Shown here: positions 1 through 12,786 of the stretch, in pieces
How the letters are laid out: each line of letters begins with the position of its first letter
How positions within the stretch are numbered: position 1 is the stretch's first letter
Origin: Solea solea
Taxonomy: Eukaryota > Chordata > Actinopteri > Pleuronectiformes > Soleidae
Length of the DNA stretch: 64,000 nt
Assembly (NCBI RefSeq): GCF_958295425.1
Contig: NC_081143.1
Span: 25,626,586 to 25,690,585, forward strand
Reading direction: 5' to 3'
The notes under the pieces: model-generated
Seen by the model: only the letters and a program-made list of their open reading frames with translations
Database searches by the model: none
Told to the model about the DNA's origin: nothing
Translations under genes and position numbers: made by a program

Positions 1-46
1 ACTTACCACTGGGGAAGAGGGATTTAGGATCTAAACACAGACTCAA

Positions 47-48
<2 letters not shown>

Positions 49-80
<32 letters not shown>
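49..80. repeat. (AC)n microsatellite
   Basis: Sixteen uninterrupted AC units. Confidence 0.97.
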
Positions 81-83
<3 letters not shown>

Positions 84-914
84 CAGGCAGGTAGCTGCAG
101 TGAAGATATAAGGATATGGAGCAACAGAAGTGCTGGCAGGTAGATGCAGAACAAGATGCAAAGCACGTAATCCGGTTTTAACCTCAGGGAAGCTAAGGTA
201 CAAGGGAAGACACCGAGGAGCTGAACACAAACTGACAATAAGTGAAAAACACAACGTAGCTGCGGTATATTATACAGCTGAGACTTTCAGGCAGAGGCTT
301 CGCACTTTTGCTTTTGCTGTGAAACAGGAACAGGGCCTGCTGTGTTTGTGACATGTGAGATGGATGTTGACGGTGAAACTGTGAAGAAAGATCATTTTCA
401 CTGTCGGTTTTTGCTGTGAGATGTTTGCAGTAGGCAAGTGGTCTATTCCCAAAAGGCATAGACTGTATAAAATGGTTTAACTTTCCGGGTTTTCTCCCTG
501 AAGCCAACCTGTAAGTAACAATGGATTTCCTACTTTCCATTTAGAGGAAGAAATACTAAATATGTAGGCTGCAAACTTCTGTTTGCAAATATTCAACATG
601 GCATTGGCTAAATCCTGATTCTACATCACATTTATAGGTGATGTCAATTGGTTTTTGCAGTAAAGTAAAAGTTTTGTTGGAGAACACAGACCATGCAGCA
701 GACACAGGCACATTTGTGAGATATATTTGATAATATTAGAGATAACGTGTTGATGGTTCATGGTTTAAATGCTTAATATCAAACCTTTAAGGCATCAATG
801 TTAAGGGAGCTGAGTGATGAGCTTTGAGAGATACATGAAACATGTAATATGTTATAATGTTACACTCCCCCTGACTGTAATTCATATAACCTTTATTATC
901 CATATGTCTTAGTC

Positions 915-936
915 TGTGTGTGTGTGTGTGTGTGTG
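915..936. repeat. (TG)n microsatellite
   Basis: Eleven TG units; CA-rich degenerate sequence continues at 1040-1095. Confidence 0.95.
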
Positions 937-1639
937 TTTGCTCTCTTCTGACCTGACAGCTTAGGGAAAAGAGGAGCTGACATCAGATGCTGTGAAGCCT
1001 TACCGTGTGATATCCCATGACATTTACCGCTGTCCAGACCACACACACGCACACTTACAGACGTGTACGCACACAATAATACATGCACACACCATCAGCG
1101 CGGCACATAGACACCAGTCAGCTGTACAGAATCAAAGATGGAAAATTCCAGGAAAGGAAAAAAAAGGCCTGCCAGTCTTTTCTCTACATTGTACAGAGAT
1201 GGAGGAGAGGATTGGTGAGAAATATAGATTAGGAGGAACTATATTGCAATCGAAACACAACCTAAACCGTGCCGTGCCAATGTGAGCGGAGCTTGGACCA
1301 TAGGTGGAAAAGGGGTTTTAGTATGTTGTGCTTCTACACCAATGACAGTTTATCTTGCCATGGTGCTAATCCGACTTGTGTTTCCACCACAGGATTTGTG
1401 GGCCAAATGTTGTGAGTTGTGTCAGTTACCTAAATAGTGTGACGTCATGCTGGTGCAATACAGTGTCGCCTGCCAATTCATTCCACAAAGAGGAAGGACG
1501 GTGACATAGTAGACAGAGGGCAACAATGGAGGACATCCAGCTTTTGGTGTCCTTTCCTGTTGGCATGTGGCCGATCATCATAAGAAAAAGACAAGCTTTG
1601 TTTGAGAGTTGGGCTACGGCGTGTTTTGTCTTTTTAATG

Positions 1640-2245
1640 TTCAATTCAATTCAAATCAATTTTATTTGTATAGCACCAAATCATAACATACATTATCTCA
1701 AGGCACTGTACATAGACAGCATCAAGGAGAGCAGAGAAACCCAACAGTTCACACAATGAGCAAACACTAGGCATCAGTGGAGAGAAAAAACTCCCTCTTA
1801 ACAGAGACAGAACCAGGCTCAGAGATGTGCAGCCATCTGCCTCGACCGGTTGGGGTGAAAGGAAAATGGGGGACAGAGGAGAGGTGGGGGAGAGAAAGGA
1901 CAAGAGGGAGATGAGGTAGAGACAGCAGAGAGAGAGAGACCAGGAGCAGATTCACAACAACAGTATCAAGTTACAAGTTTATACAGTCAATGATGACATG
2001 TTTATAGCAATACAATGCAATTTACATAAGCAGCAGCAGAGAGTGTTGATAAAAATTATACCGATATCGACTTTTAATTATAGCATAATAATAATAATGG
2101 TGATGATATGTATGATAGCAATGTCGTCAAAAACTGGATCTGGATCCTGCAACCTGCAAGATGAGGATACAGAGAGAGAGAGAGATGAAAGGAAGGAAAG
2201 ACACAAACTAGGGAGAGAAAGAGACAAGGTTAATGACATATAAAA
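1640..2245. repeat. abundant teleost interspersed repeat
   Basis: It starts with TTCAATTCAATTCAAATC and ATTTTATTTGTATAGC, and continues with recognisable blocks (AAATCATAACA, CTCAAGGCACT, AGCAGAGAAACCCAACAG, AAAAAACTCCC, AGAACCAGGCTCAG, CATCTGCCTCGACCGG) and a GA-rich end. This string of blocks recurs throughout fish genomes. I recall the consensus but cannot assign the superfamily with certainty. No coding frame survives. Confidence 0.75.
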
Positions 2246-4296
2246 TGCAGTGTTGATCAGTCAGTAGACTGCAATGTGTCTTGTGCCACGTGCCAAAAAC
2301 TGGGATGGTATGGATCATGTATTTTGGTTCCCCTTACAACATTTTAGAACGCACATGCAAACAATTGTAACCTGTACTACTTGGTGGCACCATGGCTCTT
2401 GACAGTGGCTATACTGCCTCTGCACTGCCCCTACTGTTCACCTGAAAATTACACCATGCTCATTTGTAAGGGTGTGGATACTCTGGCCTAATAGTAAGGA
2501 TGATACATGGAAACCCTTTGACAAAAACACAAAGCACCTTAAGATATTGCATTGTTGTTTTCTAATAAAACCTAATTGAATTGTATTGCTGTAACAAACT
2601 AGTAATACGTTTTATTTGTCAGATTGTAGATGTATTTTTGTCAAGTCATGACATTTGGGTTCCTCTTATTGCACAGAAAAAATAATAGTTTATGCATGAA
2701 GTGATTATTAATCATCTCTCTGTACACTATGCATACTGTTTAATTCAGACCACTAAGATCCAGTTAAACATCTTCACAGTCTATACTATCTTGCTACACG
2801 TAGTTGTTTGTTGCTAAGGAGTTGTGTAAAAAGGTAAAAGGGCATTTATCACATTTCTGTTTGAGCTACTTTTACTTTGAAAACTATTTTGAAATCTCAA
2901 CACCTCCTCCCAAATCACCATAATCTGAGACCCTCAAGTTTTGTTTATTCTCCAATTTGCTGAGCATCATCATTCCGAGTTGCTCGGTCTCTGAAACCCC
3001 AAAGAGCCTCTCCTGTGTCATTAACTTCATCAGTGACGCCACAAGACACAATGAGCTATTACTTAAGGACACCAAAGCCAGAAACTAGAAACTCCCCCCC
3101 ATCTACACCTCTGTCTCTTTATCTTCTCCCTCTCTCTATCCTTTGTGACTATTCACTTCATTTGATACTCGATTGGTTGCCTTGGAAACCGGAGGTCATT
3201 TGCCTCCTGCAAGTCTCTTTGGAAACAATAAGAACACAAGAGGGAAGGAGAGGGAGAGAAAAAGGCAGAGAGACATCAAGAAAATCGGAGTGATGCCACG
3301 CAGTGAGGTATTAAGAATTTATTTAGCTCCTGCTGTCACACACTTTCAACCTCCTTGATCTTCACGGCTCTGTCACACTGATGCCTTTCGGCTCATCCAA
3401 ATCTTCTGGGTAACGATCTCCGGTGACACTTTATTTCATCTGCCCATTTTAAGATCTCAGATAATATTTCCTTCAAGTAATGATGTAACCAATCTGCTGG
3501 TGGTACTTTGTTGTACCTTTACTCTGAAGATGTGGTTAATGGGTTATCAGGAAACACACTGTAGCAGATGTTTTACAATCCTGATATCTGATATAAGCAG
3601 ATCAAATGACATTTGAGCAAATTATTAAAAAAGAAAACACGTTATCAGCAGCCTCACTTCAAAAAAGCCTTAACAAAACCCAGAAAAGATTACAATTGCA
3701 ATTTAAAAACTTTGCAAAGCCTCATAATCTCTCACACTGAGAACAAAATGGGTTGCACAATTTCAATAATGGGACACATTAAAGCACAAGATAGTTACAA
3801 AAGAAGATGCAGTCAGCTCAGTGAACAAGCTTTCGAGGTAATATGATATCAAAATAAGAGTCTCATTTTTCTCATTTTGTTGTATCTTCAACCAAATGCT
3901 TCAAAGAAATCATTTGGACTTGAGAGGCAAGGTAACGTGACTTTGAGATAAAGATTAAATCCCACGTGAGTTGTTCCCAAGCCAGACTTATACCACAGTT
4001 TGAAGACACAGTGAGAAAGTAACAGCAAGGTATCTTTAACTTTATAACTTCTCACCATATCGTATTGGTTCAATTGTTACTTGCTCCCAGCTCTTAGCCT
4101 TACCCTGTCTTATCAAAATAAGGTAAAAAACAGAAAAAAGTGTCTCTTCTAATCTAATCTTTGGCACTCTGAGTTTTAAATCAGCTTGGACTTTCAAAGT
4201 TGTCATGGCAATTTGTACGCCTCCCCTAGCAAGTGACTGGAGAGTAGCGCAGAGCTGCACTGCCCCTCATCCACCCGCAACGATACATGTATATAT

Positions 4297-4800
4297 ATCA
4301 ATCAGAATCAGAATCAGAATCAGAATCAGCTTTATTGGCCAAGTATGTAACACATACAAGGAATTCGACTCCGGTTTTTCAAACACACGCTGTACATGAA
4401 ACATAGACATCAACATAACTTAACATACATTTGACAAGAGTGAATAAAAAAGGTGACCAGAGGTCCGGTTTATTTTTAAATATATATATATATATAAACG
4501 ATAAAGTGCAGATAGTGAATAGATAAATAAACAAATAAACTGGTCAAGTGTTCAGTAATGTGACGGCCTGGGGGAAGAAACTGTTCTTGTGTCTAGCAGT
4601 TTTGGTGTACAGTGTTCTGTAACGCCTGCCAGAGGGAAGAAGATCAAACAGGTTATTTCCGGGATGTGATGGATCTGCAGAGATACTACCTGCCCGTTTC
4701 TTGACTCTGGATGTGTTCAAGTCCTGGATGGTGGGCAGTTTGACACCAATGATTCTCTCTGCAGTCCTGATGGTGCGATTCAGTCTGAATGTATAGATAT
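4297..4800 (-). mobile_element. non-LTR retrotransposon 3' end (RT ORF C-terminus)
   Basis: Read on the minus strand, 4800-4544 encodes RTAERIIGVKLPTIQDLNTS, later DPSHPGNNLF and DLLPSGRRYRTLYTKTARHK, then NSFFPQAVTLLN and a stop. This is the typical C-terminus of a fish LINE ORF2 after the reverse transcriptase. An untranslated region with an AT tract follows, and the element ends in (TCTGAT)n at 4325-4299, a short-repeat 3' tail as in several LINE clades. It is 5' truncated, as usual for LINE insertions. The frame looks intact over about 85 codons, so the copy may be fairly young. The exact clade is not assigned. Confidence 0.85.
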
Positions 4801-7029
4801 ACATAGATATAAATATGTGTGTAACTCACCCACTTTTATGGGGTATTAAAATGTGAAATATTCAGTGTTAGGAGCTGCCCTGCCTGATACACATATTGTA
4901 AAGCGCACACCCTGACAAGAGACCGAGTGGAACGGTACAGTTTGGTGAGGTATGGCATGTATTCTTTGTGTTTCCATTAGGAATTGTACCAAAATAACCA
5001 GTCCCAACCTTCCATTGGGGTCCCAGAGTAAAATGGTACAGTACAGACCCATTCTCGGATCATAACCCTTAGGGAATTTCTCCAAAATTTGGAGAAAACT
5101 CATTTAATTAGTTAGAAGCATTAATTTAGATTCAAACAAAGTAGACTAGAATTTAATGGTTGAAGTAATTGTGGCTTAACAAAAGGTGTTTTCTCGTGAG
5201 CTTGGAAGTTTTGGTAAATCATGGAAAAAATATTAACTTAGACTCCAAGGTGAATTGTTTGCTTGATGGTGTTTTATGGCAATTGACCTCCATAATGTGG
5301 TATTACTGCCTTCTCATGGACTGAATAGTCCATTAGTTCTTCTCCCCCCCCCCCTTAAAAGTGACTTCATACGTTTTTGGTGGTTGGTGGTGAAAGGTCT
5401 CGGTCACAGTGACCTCATGTTTCTCTGAACACAATATAAGAACAATACAGTGTTGATTTATGTTTTTGCTTCATGAACTTCATCACATCTGAAGAACACT
5501 GTGAAAGAATCCGTTCAAATTTGGTAGAAATGTTCTTGTTCTTGATCAACAGGATAGTTGTGTTTGAATTGTTGGACGAAAGCTGCATTGGTCAGCAGAG
5601 GCAAACTCATGGTGGCGCTTTTTTTTTTAACAACTCAGCTAAGTTAAAAACATAATTCATGTAAAAATTAATCATGAACAATGTCTCCATCCTGCAGCCC
5701 ATTTTGTATTCATAGGAGAAAAAAGCTGAACCTGTTGCTTAGGATTATGTAACACGACACAAAGGGAAAGGACTTATTTAAGGCGCGCACACACACACAC
5801 ACTTAATCAAGGGTGAATACAATGGCTTTATTATTCAGGTCATAGATAACAATCTATCACAAAAAAGGCTTTTGGAAATTGGTTATACTGTATTTTCTTT
5901 TCCTCTCACGTCTTCAGCTGAAGTTTGAAACACGTCTTTCTTCCAAAACCAAAAACTCGAAATAGTGTTTTCTTATTCAACAGAAAGCAAATATCAGAAT
6001 GCCCCGTGCATCCGTCAAACTCTCCCTTCAACTGTACACTCTGTAGCAGTGATTGACAGACAGTGGATGGCTGTTAAGTGCAAAAACAGCAGCCTAATTC
6101 ATTTGTGATTGTACAATTGCACCAAAAAACATACAAAATATAACATGAAATAGATATTTTGTGCTTTAAATTTCACCTAATTTTTCATCCAGTTGCAGTG
6201 GTGATGTGTGTGTGTAAATGTCTGGGTATAGGAAAGAAAAAAAAAGGTATTATTATCAAAGGTGCCTTCACTAATTGACTTTTTTTGCACACTGTCAAGG
6301 CAGCACATGCAGTAACAGTATATGCTCAGGAACTAAACTTGAAAGCTGGGAATTGGATGGAAAAAAAAATGCATTTGGCAGTGGAAATAAACCACAAGAT
6401 AATCCTTACAGCATAAGCAATAGGCCTGTCATCATTACTTAGAGCGAGGAAAGAAAAGAAAGCGCTGACCTGCAGTTTTATCCAGCCATGATATTGATAT
6501 TAAAATGTGAATCTGTGCATTTTAGGTGGTGTGTTATGAAGCAGTGGCTGCAGGTTCTTACCACACGCTCTGTGACACCTGAGGATGATCGCTCTGTGCT
6601 CATTAGGGAGGACGTGGCTAACACGTGTGTGTGTGTGTGTGTGTGAGATTCCCTACTATTCCTACTAACCTATTATTTTAATTTGTGATCCAATCCAGAG
6701 TCAAAAAAAGTGTTATGACGGCACAACGCCTTTGCAATCATATGTTACATTTCAATTTCCAATACTTTTTATTTACCATATCATACCATATCTGTCATCT
6801 CATCAACCACATTTACATCCCTTTATTTTTGTATTTATTCTATTCAAATGCTTCCAAATCAAGCTCAGAACACAGAGTATACAGCATTGTCTCGTATTCA
6901 CATACACATACATTCACCTGCCACTTCATCAGTTACATCCGTTCAACCACTAGTTAACACAAATATCATGTCGGCCACTAACGTGGTGGCAGCTCATTGC
7001 ATGGTAACCTCCTGAAGTTTAAAACTTGC

Positions 7030-7320
7030 TCCAGAATGAGGAAGAAAGGTGATTTAAGTAAACGTGGCATGGTTGTTGGTGCGAGACGGGCTGCTCTGAG
7101 GGTTTTCTGTTGGGATTCTCCCCCACACACAACCATCTCTATGGTCCACAGAGAATAGTCTGGAAAAAAAGAAAAGAAAAGTCCAGAGAGCAGCAGTTCT
7201 CTGCATGGGTGAAAACGATGCCGGAGGGGAATACAGTCAGAGACAATTGTAATGCAACAGTAACTCAAGCAAAAAGGTTTTAGGTGTCATGTGTACCTAA
7301 TAAAGTGACTTGTGAGTGAG
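7030..7320 (+). mobile_element. Tc1-like DNA transposon relic, internally deleted
   Basis: From the ATG at 7036 the frame gives MRKKGDLSK and RGMVVGARRAAL, close to the N-terminal DNA-binding (paired-type HTH) part of fish Tc1-like transposases, with TTISMVHREYS after a shift. Then R-Q-F/V-type residues and the ACAGTAACTCAAG block follow, and the sequence jumps to GTGTACCTAATAAAGTGACT, the typical element end. The catalytic DDE half is missing and several frameshifts are present. The left terminal repeat was not found, so the copy is dead and truncated. Identification relies on recalled consensus. Confidence 0.8.
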
Positions 7321-7481
7321 AATATGGCTTGAATGTCCTGATTCCATCGCTAAAATGTGAGATGTATACACTGCCTGCAATACCTTTGTTTTTTGTTAAC
7401 ATGTCTTATATAAATAGTAAAATTAAGTAGATTTAGACAAATTTACAAAGTAAATACTGTATCTGACATTTAACACGTTTA

Positions 7482-7520
7482 TAACCCCCCCCACCCCCCC
7501 CACACACACACACACACACT
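7482..7520. repeat. C-rich tract plus (CA)n
   Basis: A run of C with interspersed CA leading into ten CA units. Confidence 0.9.
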
Positions 7521-7804
7521 GTCAACAACTTACCAAGTAACGCTATAAAAAAAGTACAGCCCAATTAAAAACTGATGCCATGGCGGCGTATTAACTGCTG
7601 CGTTTGATGTCAGCTCGGCACTACAGTGTGTAAGGTTGTACACGAAACACACGTCTGATGACACACATCGTGTCTTTACCTTGTCTCACATGTCTGCAGA
7701 TGTTGGGACATCTGTATTAAAGAAGCCTCGCTTGCAGAGCTGATTACGCATCACGATAAATCATTCTCCTCAGATTACACACATCGATTTAAGGATAGAC
7801 TTAA

Positions 7805-7962
7805 TGTGTGTGTGTGTGTGTGGGCGAGCGTTTGTGTTTTCTTGAACGTGTTGCTTCAGTCGCACGTACATATGTGCGTATGTGTGCTTTACTGCTCGCA
7901 CTGCGCGATAATGAGTGGGTGTTTGCTTGCTTACTTGTGTGTGTGTGTGTGTGTGTGTGTGT
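7805..7962. repeat. two (TG)n microsatellites
   Basis: TG tracts at 7805-7822 and 7936-7962 separated by TG-rich sequence. Open frames over this stretch come from the repeat. Confidence 0.9.
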
Positions 7963-9129
7963 TTATCTCTATACATGTGTTTTGCCCACTCACAGCCTAT
8001 CTTTATCCATGCTGTGATATCTGCGGTTAGTCCGTGCCTTTGAGAGAAGGTTCAGGCATGGAAACATGTTGAGAATTAAAGACGTGGGAATTCTGCTTCT
8101 TCTAACATACAGCGCAGCTTCAGAAGAAAACAGGTCATCCATTTTATTTATTTATTTATTTGAATAGTCTTTGCTGAGGCTGCTCCCACCCCGCAGGGCC
8201 GTGTGCTGTATAGTCTGGGGCAGCAATTCAGCATCCTGAGCGGTGTAGCTCCAGGGAGCGATTGGACCTCCTGGGCTCTTACAGAACTCCATCCTCCTAC
8301 AAGCACTGTATAATCACTCCCCGAACACACACTCACACATGCCTATGGAATCCCTCTGTCACACTCTGCTGCATTGTTCCTGTCATTTTTTGTTTCTTCC
8401 TCAGCTTGGCTCTGTTACCCTCTCTTCAAAACAAGTGTTGTACATGCCATGGCGCACATTTTTGCCTCGTCAGGAATATTGTCTCAAATTTGTTCTGAAG
8501 ACTCTATTCATTCCTGCTCATTTGTCGTGGTAACATTTTATTTAGGCAGGTCACATACAGGTTTGGAACCATGAGATGGTTTGAGGATCCATGTGTCCAC
8601 ACTGAGGACTGATTACAGGTGAGACAGGATTATGTTATTCTAACTACATCTGCCTGCGGAAGACGCTACAATCTCTCGATGTCTATTAGACCTAGTGTCG
8701 ATTAGAGCTAATTTATCTGTATATAATTCCAAATTTCTCCTGGGTGTATTTGTGAGTGTCGCTGGAACGATTCAATACAACTCAACTTAAATACCACATA
8801 TCATAGTTTTCATTACTGCTGCTCGCATTACACCCTCTCGAGGCGCCGTGCACTTTAAAGTCAAAGCTTTACTCTTTAAAAACTGTGACATTCTGCCACT
8901 GAATTGGTTCACCTTTCCTTCCGTTCTAGTTTTGTTGGAATTGCTGCAGTTGTACAATAACACTTTAGTTGAAAGGTCTGTCGTAACATGTTTGAAAGCA
9001 CATTGGTGTACATTGTGACAGTCCCGGAGAAGAGACCTGTGATGGCAGATATTGATCCGTGACTCACCTTTAGGCAACATCCAAGGCTTTACACGCAAAA
9101 CATCGCGTTTATTGTACTGTATAACATAA

Positions 9130-9540
9130 CAGTCAGAGAGGAAAGCAGCAAAAGGGAAAGGGAATGCCTCCAAGACGGTGGTGAGACCTGCTATGATGTA
9201 TGGATTGGAGACAGTGTCTAATAGATGCATGGCAGAGCTGAAGATGCTAAGATTTTTGTTGGGAGTGACCAGGATGGACATGATTGCAAATGAGCATATC
9301 CAAGGGACTGCTCAGGTTGAGCAATTTGGAGATAAAGTAAGAGAGACAAGGTTGAGATGGTTTGGTCACGTGCAGAGGAGGGATAGTGACTATGTTGGAC
9401 AAAGGGTTTTTGAAGATTGAGCTGCCCCGATAGAGGAAAAAAGAGTCCACAGAGAAGGTGTATGGACATGAGGACAGTTAGTGTAACAGAAGAGGACACC
9501 AAGTTATAGGAGGTGGGGATGTAGGACCGAGGTGGATGAT
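9130..9540 (+). mobile_element. RTE-like LINE fragment (RT ORF C-terminus)
   Basis: The plus strand encodes VVRPAMMYGLETVSNR, then MAELKMLRFLLGVTRMDMIA, NEHIQG and VRETRLRWFGHVQRRDSDYV, followed by a stop at 9418. This order (P-A-M-Y-G-E, EM-ML-R--LGVTR-D-I-NE-I-G, LRW-GHV-RR--DYVG) is the hallmark C-terminal part of RTE-like reverse-transcriptase proteins. A decayed remainder continues to about 9540. The fragment is 5' truncated with no catalytic RT motifs, so it is inactive. Confidence 0.85.
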
Positions 9541-10208
9541 CTGCTATAGTCACAATGATGCATTTAACAGCTAATTGCTTGAGTACATACCCTTTTTGTG
9601 ATTTTTCTTTTTGGCAAATGTTATTATTCTGCTTCAGAATACGATATAGTGTATAATATGCTGCATTACTCATCTGAAAACAGGCTCTATGGCCTGGTCT
9701 TGTGTGTAAACTGCACCAGTGCAGGCTCGGGAGGGAGTGAGTGAGAAGCATTGATCCTGTCAATCTGCTGAATGACTGAGTTTTTTTTACACATTCATAA
9801 ATGAACGGGCTAATTAGCAAAATTGCCATCCTCTCAGAATGAAACGTTTTTGAACACGAGAAGGTTGTTTTCAAAAATGAATTAAACATGATGTTATTCA
9901 GTCAGACTCTCAGTCAGACTTTCCTCTGATCAAACAGATTAGAACTGCTTGATGCTTGAGAGCCTGAGCTTAATTTCTTTTACAAAAAAAACCAAAACAA
10001 TGTTATGAGTGTATGTATTTCAGATCAAACTGGGTTTCACTGTTTGAGTGTTTTAATAATTGCCATTTTGTTTTTTAAGAAGTAGTAACCTTAAGAAAAA
10101 TATCCCTCAACATCATGTTTTGTTGTCGATTGTAATTGAATTGTGGCACGTGAGCACAGATTGCTGTCAAGTTATTTGTTTGTGTCTGTCACTATGTATG
10201 AGCTGATT

Positions 10209-10232
10209 TCCCTTAACCTGCTGTGTTTGTAC
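10209..10232 (+). other. U12-type branch site and AC acceptor
   Basis: TCCCTTAACC at 10209-10218 contains the invariant CCTTAAC core of the minor-spliceosome branch point and matches the usual TTCCTTAACT in 8 of 10 positions. The candidate branch A (10216) is 16 nt before AC at 10231-10232, within the short spacing typical of U12 introns. There is no polypyrimidine tract and no AG between 10203 and 10248. An in-frame TGA at 10204-10206 prevents the exon from starting earlier. AT-AC minor introns at equivalent early domain I positions are known in voltage-gated Na+ and Ca2+ channel genes. The matching ATATCC donor should be upstream of the window. Confidence 0.85.
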
Positions 10233-10344
10233 GTGGTTCGAACGCGTCAGCATGATGGTGATCCTGCTGAACTGTGTGACCCTGGGAATGTACCAGCCCT
10301 GTGAGAACATCGACTGCTCCTCTGACCAATGCCAAGTTCTATCG
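10233..10344 (+). CDS. cacna1i: cacna1i exon, domain I S1 region (first exon in window)
   Basis: This exon encodes 37 full codons of a T-type (Cav3) calcium-channel alpha-1 subunit, a plasma-membrane protein that forms the low-voltage-activated Ca2+ pore. The first base completes a proline codon (CC|G). The peptide then reads [20 protein letters not shown], the start and core of IS1, followed by a Cys-rich outer stretch ([13 protein letters not shown]). WFE-R-VSM and NCVTLGM are family signatures. The exon ends on a full codon before a GTACGT donor. The coding match extends 17 nt upstream of the only nearby AG (10249-10250), so the real acceptor appears to be AC at 10231-10232, as in U12 AT-AC introns. 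There is no start codon because the N-terminal exon lies upstream of the window. The Cav3 identity is very secure; the paralogue (Cav3.3 rather than 3.1 or 3.2) rests mainly on the later exons. Confidence 0.93.
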
Positions 10345-12786
10345 GTACGTGCACACACGCATTCACACGCACGCAACAACCAGAAACACCAGGACACACC
10401 TCTGACGCCGATCTGTGTCTTTCTTTGAACTCTTTGAACTGCGTTTTTTAAATATTCTTTCTCAATGTGTTTTTGTGGTTTGCAGAGTTTTGCACCGATA
10501 ACCTTGCCATGGATGTCCTATCATGGTTAACTGTTGATCAGCATAGTTTTACCCCAGAATAATTAATTTTATTTACAAAAAATTCAGTCTCAGTTCAGGA
10601 TTATGACGTTTCAAAGTTTGATCGCATGTTACTGCATAACACCGTCAAAAATGACATAGAATTTAGTGGCATCTAGGGGTTTAAGTTGCATATTGCTGCA
10701 AACTAAATCAAGAGGAACAAAGAGGTAACAAAAACAACAGTTCTTAATTATCAGGCGATAATATTTGAATGAAAACACAATTTTGAATGTGTTCAATTTC
10801 TGTTCATAGATCCTCAATCAATTTGTTCCACTAGGCCTCTCATGTATGCATGGTATATTCTAAGGCAAGGTTGAAGTTATGAACTGTGTACTGAAATTGT
10901 CCACACTGCAACTGCCAAATCAGATTGGTAAGCACATCCCTGATCAGATCCCGATCTCCGTGTGTCCATATTGGCATTGTCTAGTCTAGTCTCCCACATG
11001 GATTTCTGTAGACACAGGCCACGCCCCAGAATGGATGACAGATAAATGATAGAAGACAAATTAAATGGATGACAGAAATCTGTGACGGTTTCGGTCATAT
11101 TTCATGGAAGTGACAGAAACGCAGGAGACCGCTGAGTTGTCCTTTATGCTGCCATCACCGCTGGAATGGCAGTGGAGCAGGACGTGTGTTGCAGACAGAC
11201 CCCTGATGCCTGGTAGAATAACCCCAACCCACAGTCTGTTGTGTGTTATCGTCCATGCTTCTATACCTTTTTTTAAACTATTTTAGTATTTTAAACTATT
11301 TTAGTTAAAAAAACAATTTTCTTTTGTGTCGATCAATCGACGCTCTAAAATTCTATCTGAGCGACCAAGGCGTTCAGACTGAATCGGATCTGTAAAAATC
11401 CAAATTGCATTCGAAACCACCTCTGCATGTGGTTTGAATCAGCTGATTATGCTGATCGGCTCCATCCATGTTCCTTACAATAGCAGTATTTTGTTTTTGT
11501 GTGTGTGTGTGTTTTACATCCTGGCTGATGGATGGAATGCAGATCGACCACTTGTCTTTCTTCCCAGTGAACTTTACCGCTTGGCAGCGCAGAGCTTTGC
11601 GTGGCTGACGACTTCACTGTGTCTCATCTCTGAGGGATTTCCGGACTATTTTTAAAAGTGCACTATATATCCCTCATGCGATCATGTTTATTTTATCAGA
11701 CACTCTACACACATACTGTACTGTACGTGTGCTCTGTGTGAGAAAACTCACAAACAAACAAGCAGTAACAAATCTGCTCTTTCTTGCTCTCCGAGTCATG
11801 CATATTTTATATGAAATCTGACATTTTGAACTTACATATCGCTTTCCTTGATGCAGAGTGTGCACACGTATCCATTAAATCCCACATACAGTATTCCTGT
11901 TGACACGTAAAGAACCCACTAATTCACACACTAACACACACTGCCTCCCTCTCCCTCGGCCTCTCTGTCTTCCTTCCTCTCACTCTGTCTTTCTCCCATG
12001 CTGTGGCCTGTAGCTCCTCGCTGTGACTCACAGCTAGCATGTGGTCTTTATGAGCGGCGAGCAGGACTTTCTCACATAACACGGCACCTAAACAGCTTTG
12101 CCCGTCATCTGGCAGGACGCACGGAGCTGCAGAATCCTGTTTTGCTTATGTCAAAGGTGCCGTGAGTGGGTGTAACACATGTGCGCGTATGTCTTCACCA
12201 TTTTGGTGTTGAATTGCCCCAGAGTCCTGTTTTTGCACATTCTCACATGGACACAAACGGCACCTCGCTCATCATATAACAGCCAACACACACAACTGAT
12301 TGATTCTTCTCCCTGGGGGAGGTGGCTGGTGAGTTGGACCTAATAGAATTTCTCCTCCAAGTATCTATAGACCCTATTCAATATCAGCATGGATTTAGCG
12401 GGCTGCGGCGCCACAGTCAATATCACTCCTCTCAGAAAATCCGTTCTTCAATACCGTGATTTCACTGCTGCCTCACCAGCACAATTTACAGCTTAAGCTA
12501 CAACAAAGGGGCCTTGGGAAGTCAGCTAGTTATTTAGTCAGTGAGTGTATGATGATGGATGAGTGGTTAAACCCCAGGAAATGTAGTTTTTAAAGCGCCA
12601 GCAATTTGTTCTGTTTGTCAGAGGCAACTAAGACTGTGGTGAAGATGCTTCATAAGTGGAGTCTGAATTATGAAGACGTCTTGGGCACTTGTTGAAACAT
12701 TTTCAAGCCCAAACAGAAACATCTTCTGCATCGGACTGTCTTCTATCTATTTAATGAGCTGGGTTTGTGAGAATATGAGGTACTTT

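Larger units (their letters stand above)
1..10232 (+). other. cacna1i intron (3' part), U12-type
   Basis: This is the non-coding end of the intron that leads into the first visible exon. It holds the (CA)n tracts, the 1640-2245 fish repeat, the LINE fragments at 4297-4800 and 9130-9540 and the Tc1-like relic at 7030-7320, annotated separately. Short stretches at about 1262-1395 and 4915-5040 resemble decayed DNA-transposon ends (gtttcca plus runs of accaaaa/ggtac), but I cannot bound them. I see no coding exon in 100-1640, 2250-4290, 5040-7030 or 7325-9125. An upstream exon ending in an AT-AC donor (ATATCC) was looked for and not found. Confidence 0.8.

Noticed and set aside
9218..9889. 223-codon minus-strand open frame as a gene
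   Set aside because: It overlaps the antisense of a recognisable RTE-like fragment, and its peptide has no domain or splice support.
10251..10344. Conventional GT-AG acceptor at the CAG ending at 10250
   Set aside because: It would discard WFERV, which is encoded in frame immediately upstream, and it has a poor pyrimidine tract. The U12 branch site and AC explain the frame better.
12313..12420. Possible RT motif (QHGF) in an intron
   Set aside because: Only a four-residue match, with no neighbouring RT blocks in order.
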